From assembly GCA_021234155.1 (NCBI GenBank), contig JAJEKV010000006.1, positions 9,701,003 to 9,765,002 of the forward strand: DNA of 64,000 nt, read 5' to 3'. This DNA comes from Isoetes taiwanensis. Taxonomy: Eukaryota; Streptophyta; Lycopodiopsida; Isoetales; Isoetaceae. Shown here piece after piece: positions 1 through 10,882 of this stretch (position 1 is its first letter; the number at the start of each line of letters is the position of its first letter). The position numbers and the translations under genes were made by a program. Below the pieces are notes generated by a model. It worked only from the letters and a program-made list of their open reading frames with translations, was not told where the DNA came from and made no database searches.

Positions 1-1035
1 AAATGTACCACGTTTTGAAGACAAACATTCCCTTGACCCGATGGGGTTAAAATCAATCAATGCTACTCCCGGTCTTGCCATAATAGAAATTGCCCGCACA
101 TTCATATAGTTGCCCATGGTTAAGCGGGCCTAATCGATGATATTAAAAGCCATGGTACTTAAAAACCTAATTTGTGGTACCTGATCCATTCCACCCGATT
201 AACGTCCCAACATGCCTCTCACACTTACAAGCAAACTCGATATTTCTTTTACGCCGGATAAGATAGTATGCAATCGGATGTGTTCTTAAAAAACGAATTG
301 GTGCAAAAGTCACATGAACCATCCCCTGAGTTTACAACCACCATATTAACTCTATTGAACTAGACCTTCACTACCCAATAGTGACAGTGAAAAGAAAGCG
401 ATCCTACAGAGATACATCAAATGACCCTTGAAAAATCCTACCCAAGTACCTTAGGGAAGACAAATCTGTAGAGAGCTAAAATAGCAACAATTGATGCACA
501 CACCAATGCAGAAGAACTGGAAAGCCCTCCCCATGTGAAATTGACATTCATAAAAGGAACGAAAGCAGCACCTTAGAAAAATTTAAACCAAGCGCCACCA
601 TAATAGCAACAAATACTGCTTGAGAATGGAGGATCAACAATTTGATTAAATAAATTTAACATGGATAGTTCAACAATTGAAGAACTTAGACACGTTGGAA
701 ATATGTGAAGAAAGTAGACCAGTGATGTTAAAAAAGGGATTCTAATAGAGATAAAGCATGTTCAGAAAGGGATGTGCATCATACCCACAAAGAACATAAT
801 TCGCCCATATATGATTATTACGATCTACTTCCTGCAAGAAATTTGAAGAAATAATCATTCTAAAATATACCGGTAATCTTTACAGAGAACTTGAAGGTAA
901 GAGCAATCTTGATTAGTCAATGACTTGTTTAGTGGTAGATGGACAATGCAATAAAACATATCATAGAGAGCTCCAATTACCTGATACGGATCTGCATTAA
1001 ATTCGTGGGGTCTGAAGGCATCGGTATTTACATTT
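1..1035. other. No gene recognised
   Basis: AT-rich sequence with only short open frames full of stops. I see no recognisable protein motif, RNA gene or repeat in it. Its last five bases (CATTT, 1031-1035) are the target duplication of the solo LTR that follows. Confidence 0.5.
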
Positions 1036-2591
1036 TGTGACGTTTTAGGATAATATACGGTATGAATACGTATATTATACTGACACGTCACTAGTACATG
1101 TCGACTTAGACGACATGTACACATCGACCATAAAGGGGTAGTACCCTAGGGTACAACCTTGTGACCCATTATATTGCACGTGTTAAGGCCACATGTGAAT
1201 ATAATATCCTTTTTGCCATGTGGCAATAGCCCATTGACCAAAAAGGGCCCAGCCCTAAATTCGTGGGGATAAAGGGGCATAAACCCTAAAAGGGAAACCC
1301 TTTCAGTTCCCAGCCCCCATAAATCGGATTGGAGCGGCATTGGACGTCTTCTCGCTTGAACGATAGCAGAGGAACCGGAATTCCTTAGTTGCAGCTCGAT
1401 CCAAGCCAGCAATCTCGAGATTCAGCAGCATGGACGCCTTCAGAGGAGTGAGAGCCAGCCAAGAAGCAGGTTAGTGGTTGATCCGATAGTTAGATCCGAG
1501 TTCTCAGCCCTCATTCCATAGGATTGGTATTCATTCTTAGCTATAGGCGACCCCTACAGCCTAAGAATGATAGATACTAACAAAGGAACCTAACCATGTA
1601 TGATTAGGTAGGTTAGAATAGATGTATTCTATTATTTCAGTTCTGTTGTAATGATACTGTGACATTCTATGTGCCACTCTTGTGTATTGGGAAGGGGGGT
1701 AGAGACCCAGAGCCCAAGTAGTTGGATGATCCTAGTTTTAGCCCATTAATTCCCAATTAATGCGGCACATTACATAAGAGCCCTTTGGTTGTGGGTGGCG
1801 GAGCTAGGCCGGGACAAGGGAGGTCTTGTCTAATCCACGGTTGATCCCTTTGGTGCGTAGCGACGGCCGGGGAACGTTGTGAGCCAGGCCTAATACCCTG
1901 GCACTGCGTGAGGGCAGGGTATGGGCTCGACACCCTTTGGGCGATGCGTCGTCTTCTAGGGGTTCAAGTCGTATCTGAGCGGTGGCTCTGGCTGCGCTGT
2001 GATTGGCATGAACCTTCCGGAGGGGAGGTCCCCTCCGCCTCATTGGGCTGGGGAGATGCAACCCGATGCGATGGCCCCTCTGGCTACTCACCCGCCGGCT
2101 ACTGGTCGGGCTCCAATACTTTTCACCCTATCACCGAAAGTATGCACGGAGGGGATGGAGTGGACTACCCAACGGCCATGTTCCTATACCCGCCAAATCC
2201 ATTTGCCATGAATTACATGCATTGCTATCGGAGACCCCAAGCCACGGTCGATCCCAATCGGTCCAGAACTTGGGTAGGATCTTCCCTATGTTGTGTTGAT
2301 GTCTTGATGTGTGATGCGAAATCTTGTGATATAGTGGACCACCCTTCGGGTGGGTATGTTTATTATTGATTGATGTCATGTGCTCATGTTTTGTTTACGC
2401 TTTCTTGCTAGGTTAGATCCCGAGGGAGGCGGGATGAATGACACGCCCATTCTTCCCCATCGGGTTCTTAGCCACCATCGAGAGCCCGATGTTAGGTGGA
2501 CGGCCTCACATCAGCGGGCAGATGCTGGTTTGAGGGATGATCTCCAGTTTGTGTACGATCGGGGCATCGTATATGAGTTGGGGCCGTCACA
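1036..2591 (+). mobile_element. Solo LTR, element-1 family (copy A)
   Basis: Starts TGTGACG and ends GTCACA, and is flanked by perfect 5-bp duplications CATTT (1031-1035 and 2592-2596). It shares long blocks with the LTRs of the element at 6629-19319: the GGGAAGGGGGGTAGAGACC block near 1688, the ACGGAGGGGATGGAGTGGAC block near 2150, and a GATCGGGGCATCGTATA palindrome just before the 3' end. No internal coding sequence is present, so this is a solo LTR left by LTR-LTR recombination. The many short open frames in it are not genes. Confidence 0.88.
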
Positions 2592-2596
2592 CATTT

Positions 2597-4455
2597 GCTA
2601 TGTGCAGAACAGGTTTGTCCTCACTATGATCACGTTTTCCTATGGCAACTATTGTATCTTGACGAATTGCCATTGGCAAAACTGAATACCCTTCATAGTC
2701 TATGTGCTCCCCAATCAGGTTTACTCTCCCTGAGAACACCTAACAGCAAGCTCAGTATCTCTTCTAAATACTCAAAAAATACTCTAACAGAGCCATTTAA
2801 GCATAAAAGCGCATGAATTCTGGATCTCATTCACCGAAAAGATGCAGAAGGAAGTATTACGAGCAATTCTAAAAACGTCGAAACAATAAGTCTCAATTCA
2901 ATATGAGCCAGATCTGATCAACCTGTTTTGCATTTTTACATATGTTCACTTTGGGCTTGTTAATGATGCATTATATTTATGGGCAATGTTGATGGCAAAT
3001 GTCTAATTTATTGCAAACACTAGAAAAATAAGTAGTTTCTTAATTCATGATGTCTGTATTTTTGGCATTATTACACCTGTACTTTTTGGCATTGTTGTAT
3101 CTGCAAATAATGTATCAAGAGACATAGCAAACATGTCGTTGTAATTAAGAATAGAATAGAATAGAATAGAATATAATAGAATAGAATAGTTTTTTTTTTA
3201 AGGAAGATGAATCAAGTGAATTTTGCTAAACAAAATGGCATCTTTGTTGTCTAATTACTCCAATAATCTATTGCATCCATATACTCTATAGTGTCTCTAT
3301 ACCCCTAGCTATCAAGATATATTTAATATTTTTTTAAGAAGTTCTAATGCACGAGCATCATCTTCAATAACCTCAAATATGGTAGTAAAAGAAGATTTGT
3401 ATTGATGCAATCTGTTGCAAGATGTCAAATCATTTATCATTTCATGTATCTGAAGAGGCTATATTCAAAGCTGCAAACTTAAAAAGGAATGAATACGAAC
3501 AACAGCGAACAACACAATAATACACAAGATATAAACGGCTTGCATCCAAATTTCTTGAAAACCCGACACCTCGATTAATGTTAGGTTGAGGCGAAATAGG
3601 AATGAACAGGTCTTCCATAGCCACAGTTTCACTAGGGGTAAAAGAACAAAGCGATTTAGGAAATCGGACAATCATTTGTTTGCTCCAAAATCGATCCGCA
3701 TAGTCGCTACGTTATGCATTTGTAATGTGCACCCGAACTTGTTCCTTCACCAAGGGAATAGCAAAATTAAAAAAGAGCATAGCTGAACCTTAAACAATTA
3801 CAAAGAAGCTGGAAGGGCGACACAACTTTGGCTCATTTGGAAAAGTGCCCACTCGCAACACAAAAAATCTTTCGCTTCTCAACATTGTATATCATATTTA
3901 AACTATAAATACTCAAACATTAGGACAACCTTTACGACAAAATTAGCTCTAGTTATTATGCAATTTGTCTTGCAACTCAAATTTTGACTTCTATTATAAG
4001 AGCCATGTCTCCAAGTTTACAAATGTTTCTTCTTCATTTATGAAGGGCGGTTTCATTTATGGCCCAAAATGTTGATGTAAAGCATCCGAAATAAGATCCC
4101 TCCACAATATCTTGTCCAAAAAGTTCCATAACCCTCCGAGAATATTATGCATCTATTTGCCAAGAGATCGTTCCTAGAGAAAAAACATCATGAGTGTTGT
4201 GTCTTTCACAAAAAGAGGCAACAGGGTAAGACAAAAACATCAAAAGCAGCCATGCAAAGGTGCGGGAATGGAAAGCAGGCATTGCCTACATTGCTAAACA
4301 GCTCAAGGGCTTTAGCCACACCATCTGGTCTATAAAGCAGATGACAAAAGTTCTTATAGAGAAGAAAGTGCAATAACAAAGCAAAGATGAATAAGAAGAA
4401 ATAATCTAGTGGAGCTTACTTGGCTAATCATGAATCTTCAAAGCTGTGGGCTTAC
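2597..4455. other. AT-rich intergenic sequence
   Basis: No convincing gene. It contains an (AATAG)n microsatellite (3149-3189) followed by a run of T. Short open frames near 3442-3786 show no family resemblance. Confidence 0.45.
3149..3189. repeat. AATAG microsatellite
   Basis: About eight tandem AATAG units with one interruption, followed by a poly-T tract. Confidence 0.85.
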
Positions 4456-6100
4456 TCTGTCGAAAACATGCATAGGCAAATCGTCCCTTAGTAAGGGCAA
4501 GCTAGCAACATTCAAAGATTCAAGCAAACATCTCCATGAATCGCTAGCATTGGCATACAAAAAAATGCTCCTGTATCTGAGCTTCTCTAAAAACGGAAAA
4601 GGGGAGTTAGTTGCAGGGCAGAAAATATCAACTACAGTACTGGCATAAACAACTACAACGATACAAAAATAAGAAATCGCATAGCTATGATCGCGTAAAT
4701 GATTAGCTTGAAAGAAAGAAGATTGGATTTTTGCAGTCCGGGAGTGTGTCCAGCCCATCTCGCCTTCTCTGCATGAATCTTGATAACACTGTGGCAAGTA
4801 AAATCATGGCTAACCATCTTGAAGATTTAAGCAAAATCATGGCCATGGATGGCCACAAACAACAATCCAAAATGGAAACAAAAAACATGCACAACACATA
4901 CAAACGTAAGAATAATCATGGCCAAATGCAAACCAACATGAAACAAACTGCTTTTCTTAGAACATTAGCATAGCTAACTAACAACTATGGATACATTCCA
5001 TATTAAGCATCGACACCCAAGAAGATGTAAAGGAACTTTTACCGTCTGGGATGTATTCTGTCAGTCATGAAATTATTCACACCATAAACCTTTGTGATGC
5101 ATTCTGACAGCTAAATATCGATTCAGTTATGATGCACAGATGTCCAGGCAAGCAGGCTATGAAATGAAAGAAGATTTGACCTCTTTTGACATTTTAACAG
5201 AACCGTAGTTCAGCTGGGCAATGCAAATCTGGTGATTGGGCTGCACTAAAAAATCAAAGGACAAGGCTGAAGGTAGCAACTGCGTTTAGAGCAGAACAAT
5301 CATCAAAATCAAAAACTCGAAAATCAAGATAAAACCTTACCACAAACAACATGCCAGTATTGGTGGCCTGCTTTCCCCATGCATCATAGTTTGGCAGAGT
5401 CATCAATTCCTGCAAAAAGATGATCTCCACATATATCAAAAGCCCGACTTCCTTCAACATCGTAGCATGAGTAAAAAAAGAAGCTTACCACAGGTGCATT
5501 TGCCAATCGGGGGTCCCATTTTTGCAAGCAAAAAAAGGCAAGTAAAAATTCCTGTGTGTTTGATGGCATGATAAATAGCGCACATAGTCCCAACTAGAGC
5601 ACTGCCACTTAAATATAGCCCATGTCCTTGCTGTTCTTAAGCCTAGACAATTGTCTCGAAGTTCTAGAATCTGTTATTCCAAATTAACATCACAGATAAA
5701 CTGAGTCAATGTGCATGCGATTGCAGACCACATATAGATGGTTTCGGCTCCATTCTTAGATCTTTTCTGACCATATTGCAGTTTTACGATTGGTGAGCAT
5801 ACAGTAATCAATCAGTCTACCTTTAAGTCTTCATCAAGCTTTCATCAATGGCAAAGGGCATCTTAGTTGCAAAAGGCAATCCCTTTACATTTAGTTCTCC
5901 TACAGTGATGGTGTTGGCAAATGAAGGATCTTTGCATTTCAAAAGTAATCCTCGTAGATCTCGGCAAATGCCTCTGCTTGATCAACATGGCAAGTGATGC
6001 GGTTATATCTCGGCTGCATGCATCTTGCCTCACATATCTTCCGCCATATATGAGCGGTAGACAATGCGGAATGAAGTGTAGTTGGAACCCCAATAGATCT
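4456..6100 (-). pseudogene. Exons of an unrecognised minus-strand host gene
   Basis: Three stretches read as exons on the minus strand, each with an AG acceptor and a GT donor: 5551-5489 (ends KWDPRLANAPV, donor GTAAGC), 5409-5341 (starts ELMTLPNYDAWGKQATNTG, acceptor TTTTTGCAG, donor GTAAGG) and 4639-4456 (contains FCPATNSPFPFLEKLRYRS, donor GTAAGC). The first two join in phase 0. Further upstream, about 6085-5930, the minus strand reads plausibly as HSALSTAHIWRKICEARCM and then meets a stop. I do not recognise the family. It could be a decayed or fragmentary gene; start, end and full exon set are unknown. Confidence 0.35.
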
Positions 6101-6103
6101 TAA

Positions 6104-6623
6104 CCTTGCTTATCTCGCTCTGTCAAAGTTGAAGCATCTTACAACCAAAGGTTCTGGACGGTCTTTGGCTCGAAACGTTCAACACATCGATTTGGTTTGA
6201 ATCCTACGGACCGTCTACCATTTGATGTGCATATGCAAACCCTAAACTGATACCTCCACATGCAAATCTGGTAATCTGCTCCATAGATTATAGACTTTAG
6301 GGTTCATAGACAGATAAAACATATCAAGAAAGCGAAAGAATCCATACCTGGATAAATAAAAAGGAGCTTTCCAGCGTCCATAGCTGGGTAGCATTATAGT
6401 CACCTGTTTGGATGAGCTGCGCACGAGGGGTTGCCCTTCGATGTCGGGGAATGTGTTTCATGGTTTCTGTTTCGCCGTTGCATACTAGGTCTTTTGGTTT
6501 TGTATGAAGCCTTGTAAATACTATGAATATAGGGTGTCGTTTTCTTAATGTAGGAGTTTTGAGTTTTGTTTGTAAAGCTGTGCAGATCAATTCATACAGC
6601 TAAGGAAGAAAAGAGAAAGTATT
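6104..6623. other. No gene recognised
   Basis: Short open frames only. The final five bases before element 1 (GATAA, 6624-6628) are its left target duplication. Confidence 0.4.
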
Positions 6624-6628
6624 GATAA

Positions 6629-8286
6629 TGTGACGTTCGACCGATTATCACGGTCCCGGGGGCGTATCGCATCTTGCCCTCGCCACGATGTACCACGCCA
6701 TCCGACCGACGCGTGTCTGTACGCGTATAGCCAGGTGGGTAGCCCCTAGGGGGCAATTCGCAAGGAGTGTGCATTAATTAATGTGCACATCTAACCATGT
6801 GCACATTAATTAGGTGCACATTTTCCCATGTGGCCACTCTATGCCAAGTGGGCCATACCCAAAGGTGCAATTAATGTGCACATTTTCCAATATGCACATT
6901 AATGTGGGCACACCTTTCCATGTGGGCACAATTGGCCACCTAGCCATTAATGGCAAGTGGGCCCATTCCCAATTATCCCACATGCCAAAAGGGGATAATT
7001 GGAAACCCTAACCAACCCCCATGTCTATATAAGAAGGGAAACCCTAACTTGCCCATTTTCGTTTCTAGGGCTTTAGAACTCTGTTTTGGCTGCCTCAAGA
7101 GCCAAAACCGCATCCCGAACTCGCCTCGAGTGAACTGCCTTTAGTTTCCCTTGATTCGAAGTTTTGTGAGAATGGTCGAGTTCAGTCGAGGAGTCCCTCA
7201 AGGATCAGGTATTTAGGCAATTTAATAGCTTAAACCCTCTTTTAGTCATAAAATCAGTAGGTTTAGCCTATTAAATTACTCATAGCAGCCTTCTAGATCT
7301 CTAGATACCAGACTCTAACTAAAGAACCTAACTCTATGATATAGATTAGATCTTGTCCTTTAGTTCTCTTATGATGTATGTGGATGATGTATCTCTATGA
7401 ACTCGTTGTATTGGGAAGGGGGGTAGAGACCTAAAGCTTGGTAGTAGATGCTCCTAGATTAGCCTCTCTAGCACACTATAGTTTCGGCCTGTGTACAAGA
7501 GCCACACCAGGTTGTGAGTGAAGGGGCTAGACTGGCTCATAAGGAGGTTCGTGTCCTGACTCTTGAACGATCCCTCTGGCGTGTAAAGTCTACCGGGGAT
7601 CATTGCGACTAGGTCTAATGGCTTGCCACTGAGTGTGGGCAGGGCATGGGCTCGACACCCGTGAAGTGGGGTTCACTTTCCATTGGGTTCAAGTCGAATA
7701 AGAGCAGTGGCTCTCTAGTCTCCTTGAGTCAGCATGTAGATCTCTGGAGGGAGTGATCCCTGCCTGCCCCATCGGACCTGGGGAGATGTAACCCAGGAAT
7801 AGCCCTTTCGTCTATGCATCCGGCGGGCTACAGTCAAGTCCCAACACTTTTCAACCTACTGCAGTGTGCACGTGAGGGGCGGATGGAGTGGACTACCCAT
7901 TGCCATAATTCTTATGCCCAAATCCATTGCCATGAATTCATGCCCGCAATGAACTCGGAGACCCAAGCTTGTCAGTCCATCCCTGTGTCTGAGCCTTGTG
8001 TAGGATTCCCTATATGCATTGTGCTGATCATTGTCTATGCAAATGTGATGTACCACCCTAGGGGTGGGTATGTGATGCTTTGTATACTGACATGTATGTT
8101 TACGCTTCCGCAGCTAGGTAGGCCCCGAGGGAGACGGGGTAAATGACCCTTCACTCTTCCCAATCGGAACCCGCCCCCGGTTGCGGTGTCATGTGGAGGG
8201 CCCCAGATCGCAAGACGGGGCTGGTATGGGGAGAACTCCTGTTTGTATACGGTGGGTGCACCGATATACAGTAGGGGACGCCATGC
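6629..8286 (+). repeat. Element 1 5' LTR
   Basis: Begins TGTGACGTTCG and matches 17645-19319 over its whole length with scattered substitutions and small indels. The 3' boundary is slightly degenerate here (GGGGACGCCATGC against GGGGACGTCACA in the 3' LTR), so it is set by the PBS that follows. A TATATAA box lies at 7026-7032. Confidence 0.9.
7026..7032 (+). promoter_or_regulatory. LTR TATA box
   Basis: CTATATAAGAAGGG, repeated at 18048-18054 in the 3' LTR. Likely the core promoter of the genomic transcript. Confidence 0.55.
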
Positions 8287-8297
8287 TGGTATCGAGC
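8287..8297 (+). other. Primer binding site (tRNA-iMet type)
   Basis: TGGTATCGAGC lies immediately 3' of the left LTR. It differs from the usual plant initiator-Met PBS TGGTATCAGAGC by one missing A. Confidence 0.8.
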
Positions 8298-8488
8298 AAT
8301 GTTCTTGGTGACCAAGAGCAAAGCACTGACCATGTTCCCAGTAGTACTAACCTGATAGGATCCTTAAACCTCGAAAAATGAGAAATTTGTTTTCTCATTT
8401 TGTAGTTTTGCTAAGCTAGTAACAGATTAAAATGAATAAAAAACATAAAAAGAGTAAGAATTGGTGAGCCAACCTTCAAAAGTAGGAG

Positions 8489-8756
8489 GTCTCACCGCGT
8501 CATACCAGAGACGATTTTGAGATTCTCAAAAATCGGTCATTTAACGGTGAGACATTCAAACTTTTGAACACATCAAAAGTTATGTATTACAAGAGAATAG
8601 CTTGATAATTCTAAATTAAAGCTAAGAAACAAAAGAGAATTAGCAAGTTACATAACTAAAAAAGTAGCAAATTTGATAGTGGACCCCACCATGTCTCACA
8701 CGTCGCGCGGAGACGTAAAATGAGATTCTCAAAATGGGCCTAAGAACGTGTGAGAC
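8489..8756 (+). repeat. Hairpin pair I upstream of ORF1
   Basis: Two related imperfect palindromes of about 65 bp (8489-8553 and 8693-8756), about 200 bp apart. Each has an outer arm GTCTCAC.../...GTGAGAC and an inner arm TTTTGAGATTCTCAAAA or a close variant. A second pair with the same spacing lies at 10315-10579, before ORF2. They precede a TATA box at 8831. Confidence 0.75.
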
Positions 8757-8830
8757 CTTGCTTAGATTAAGGTGTTTTAGGTGTTCTAGACAACCCAAAA
8801 GCTAGTTTCAAGTTTGACCTAAAATGCCCC

Positions 8831-8840
8831 TATAAATAGA
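8831..8840 (+). promoter_or_regulatory. Internal TATA box before ORF1
   Basis: TATAAATAGA, 75 bp after the second hairpin and about 110 bp before the first ATG of ORF1 (about 8940). The arrangement is echoed before ORF2. Confidence 0.45.
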
Positions 8841-8939
8841 CCTCCCCCCCCCCATTTCGCATGCCACGCTTAGAAAAAATTCGCTCTCTTTGCCAAGGCG
8901 TCTTTTTGGCCCAGAGTTCCGATCGGCGAACCGTCGAAC

Positions 8940-10169
8940 ATGGCCCTGGACCGAAACAAACTGCCGAAAAGCCTCACCAAGCACATCCTCCAAAGGCTGA
9001 CCCCAGCCTGATTCAAAGGGCACTTCGCTTAACGCCTTTCAATCAGGGGACTCTTCATCGCCGGGGGGACAGACTCGACCGAAAGCCATCAGACGGAGAT
9101 CATAGAGGAGGAGTGCCCTGACATCATGCAGCAAATCCTCAAGAGATCAGCTGGAGGAAAGGAGAAGCAGGGAAGAACGTGGAGCGCAGGGGACAGCCGA
9201 CCGGCAACAACAAAATAGGCCCGGGCCCGCCTCGCAAGAGGAGGAGGAGAGACAGAGCAGCACCGCCGGTACCCTTGGCTGAGGAAGCAGACTTTGCACG
9301 CTTCATCGGGCAGTATGAAGATAAGGAGCCACGGAGCAGAGGATCTAAGAACCGAAGACGGTCCAAATCCATAGCCTGGGCCGGTCAAGAAGAGGAAGGC
9401 CAAGGGCATCAAGGCGGGCGCGTAAGGGTCGCCAAGGTTGGTAAGCCGGCGGAGGGCCCCGCATCAATGAGCCGCCGAAGAAACCTCGCCTTCGACCGAC
9501 TTCCACTTCGGACGACGCATTATGTCCCCAACACGAGGGGCAAGCTCTTCGAGAACCCCGGCCGCAGAGAAGGAGGTACCCGGCAGGTGGCGGCGATGGG
9601 CGCGCAACTGGACAGCCGCTAAGCCCCACCATTCCCGACGTGGGGACAGAGTCAAAGCCCCACGGCGCAGAACGAAGCTTATGTGATAGACCCCGTGAAA
9701 GTCTATCGAAGAGGATCAAGGAGCACAACGCTTACATGGCGCGGGGAGGCCTACAATGCCTATTACCAGGAGCACCGTGGTGAGAACAATCGGGCGGACA
9801 TCCGGACAAGAAGCCAAACATTGAAGCCGCCACCACCTGCCCAAGCCTCCCCGGCACCGGGGGAAGAAGCTGCAAGAAGAAGAAGTCGGAGGACGAGCTC
9901 TCAAGGAAATTCGCACTTCCGCAAGAGTTACGGACTCTTGATCCTCGCACCGCTTCCAACGCTTGGTCCGGTGAAGTCATGCAGAGTTACAACACGACAT
10001 GCGAGTAACCGACGAGATGTTTATTGCAGCTTACAGGAGGCAGCGGAGGCGAAAATAGTGCAAAATTTTGAAGATTCGACGCCCGCACTTAAGACACGCC
10101 GCGAAGAGGGTTACCCTCATGAGGCGTGATATGTATCTTGCCGTGCACATCAAGGGAGAACGCCTTTGA
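8940..10169 (+). pseudogene. Element 1 ORF1: basic protein with C-terminal histone H3 fold (frameshifted)
   Basis: Coding texture runs from an ATG near 8940 to a TGA at 10167-10169 but is broken by at least four small indels and several stops. The middle is rich in Arg/Lys clusters (KRRRRDR near 9237, KKRKAKGIKAG near 9388, both NLS-like) and Pro. The last 280 bp encode a histone H3 fold, described separately. The gene sits between hairpin pair I plus TATA and hairpin pair II. An AT-rich spacer with TAAATAAATG-type sequence follows the stop. I see no clear similarity to the N-terminal part of element 2's ORF1, but position and C-terminal domain are the same. This is very probably the decayed orthologue of 37749-38994. 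Confidence 0.6.
9894..10169 (+). pseudogene. Histone H3-like domain, element 1
   Basis: Read across small frameshifts, the segment gives ALKEIR (9897), FRKSYGLLI (9917), FQRLVR (9954), EVMQSYNT (9973), DMRVTDEMFIA (9996), LQEAAEA (10031), FEDS, HAAKRVTLMRRD (from about 10092) and KGERL followed by TGA. These blocks fall in the order and approximate spacing of canonical H3 ([50 protein letters not shown]). It is more divergent than the copy in element 2. The loop before LQEAAEA may be about one residue longer than in canonical H3, but the frameshifts make that count unsafe. No intron is visible. Confidence 0.78.
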
Positions 10170-10314
10170 GACTTTGTAAATAAATGTAAATTTTGTTAAT
10201 ATAAAGAATTTTGTGGATAAATAATGTGTCTAATCTAACTTAATTAAGGCAAGTTATAGAATTCTACCTTTTGTTTTGATAAAATTGGAGTTTTTAAGCA
10301 AAATTGAGATTGCA

Positions 10315-10579
10315 CTCTCACACGTCCGCGCCGGGACAGTTTTGAGATTCTCAAAATCGGGCCGGGCTTAACGGTGAGACCATGCCCAAAAGTGCCCAAA
10401 ACAGCTCCAAATCGACCAAATAAGGGGTCAATTCTGCCTAACTCGACGAGTTTAGTGGAATTACAGCCTTAGATTACCCAAATTGATTAAGTCTAGCCCA
10501 ATTAGGACCCATGTCTCACACGTCGCGCCAGGACAGAAAACGAGATTCTCAAAATCGGTCTGGGCGCAACGTGTGAGAC
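10315..10579 (+). repeat. Hairpin pair II upstream of ORF2
   Basis: Two more copies (10315-10380 and 10513-10579) of the palindrome at 8489-8756, with outer arms TCTCACACGT/ACGTGTGAGA and core TTTTGAGATTCTCAAAA or a close variant. They lie upstream of a TATA box at 10760. The repeat is found as spaced pairs, not as an array. Confidence 0.75.
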
Positions 10580-10759
10580 CTCGCACCATTTGCTTCACCG
10601 AATGACCTCCAGTTTGCTGCAATAGGTTCATTAGTTGTTCTTAACATGCTTTAAACCAAAAATCAGCCTTCAAACCCTCAATTGCACCTCCTAATAGGTC
10701 AGAATCGCCCAACTCCGGCAAATTCTAGGTCATCCAAAAATTAGGGTTTTCCCCTTTTC

Positions 10760-10769
10760 TATAAATAGG
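10760..10769 (+). promoter_or_regulatory. Internal TATA box before ORF2
   Basis: TATAAATAGG, about 120 bp upstream of the ORF2 ATG at 10883. It matches the TATAAATAGA before ORF1. Confidence 0.45.
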
Positions 10770-10882
10770 CCCATCATTTTTTCATTTAGCACCCTACAAG
10801 TTTGCTCTCCACTGCTTAGGCAATCTTCCAGCTCCCTGAGGCGCTTCTGCATTCGTTTGATACTCTCTTCTTTGCTAGATCA

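Noticed and set aside
1804-2685. Several overlapping open frames of 70-153 codons
   Set aside because: They lie in a solo LTR, on both strands, and are not conserved in the other LTR copies.
8489-10579. Spaced palindromes as a CRISPR-like array
   Set aside because: Only four imperfect copies in two pairs, inside a eukaryotic retrotransposon, without regular spacers.
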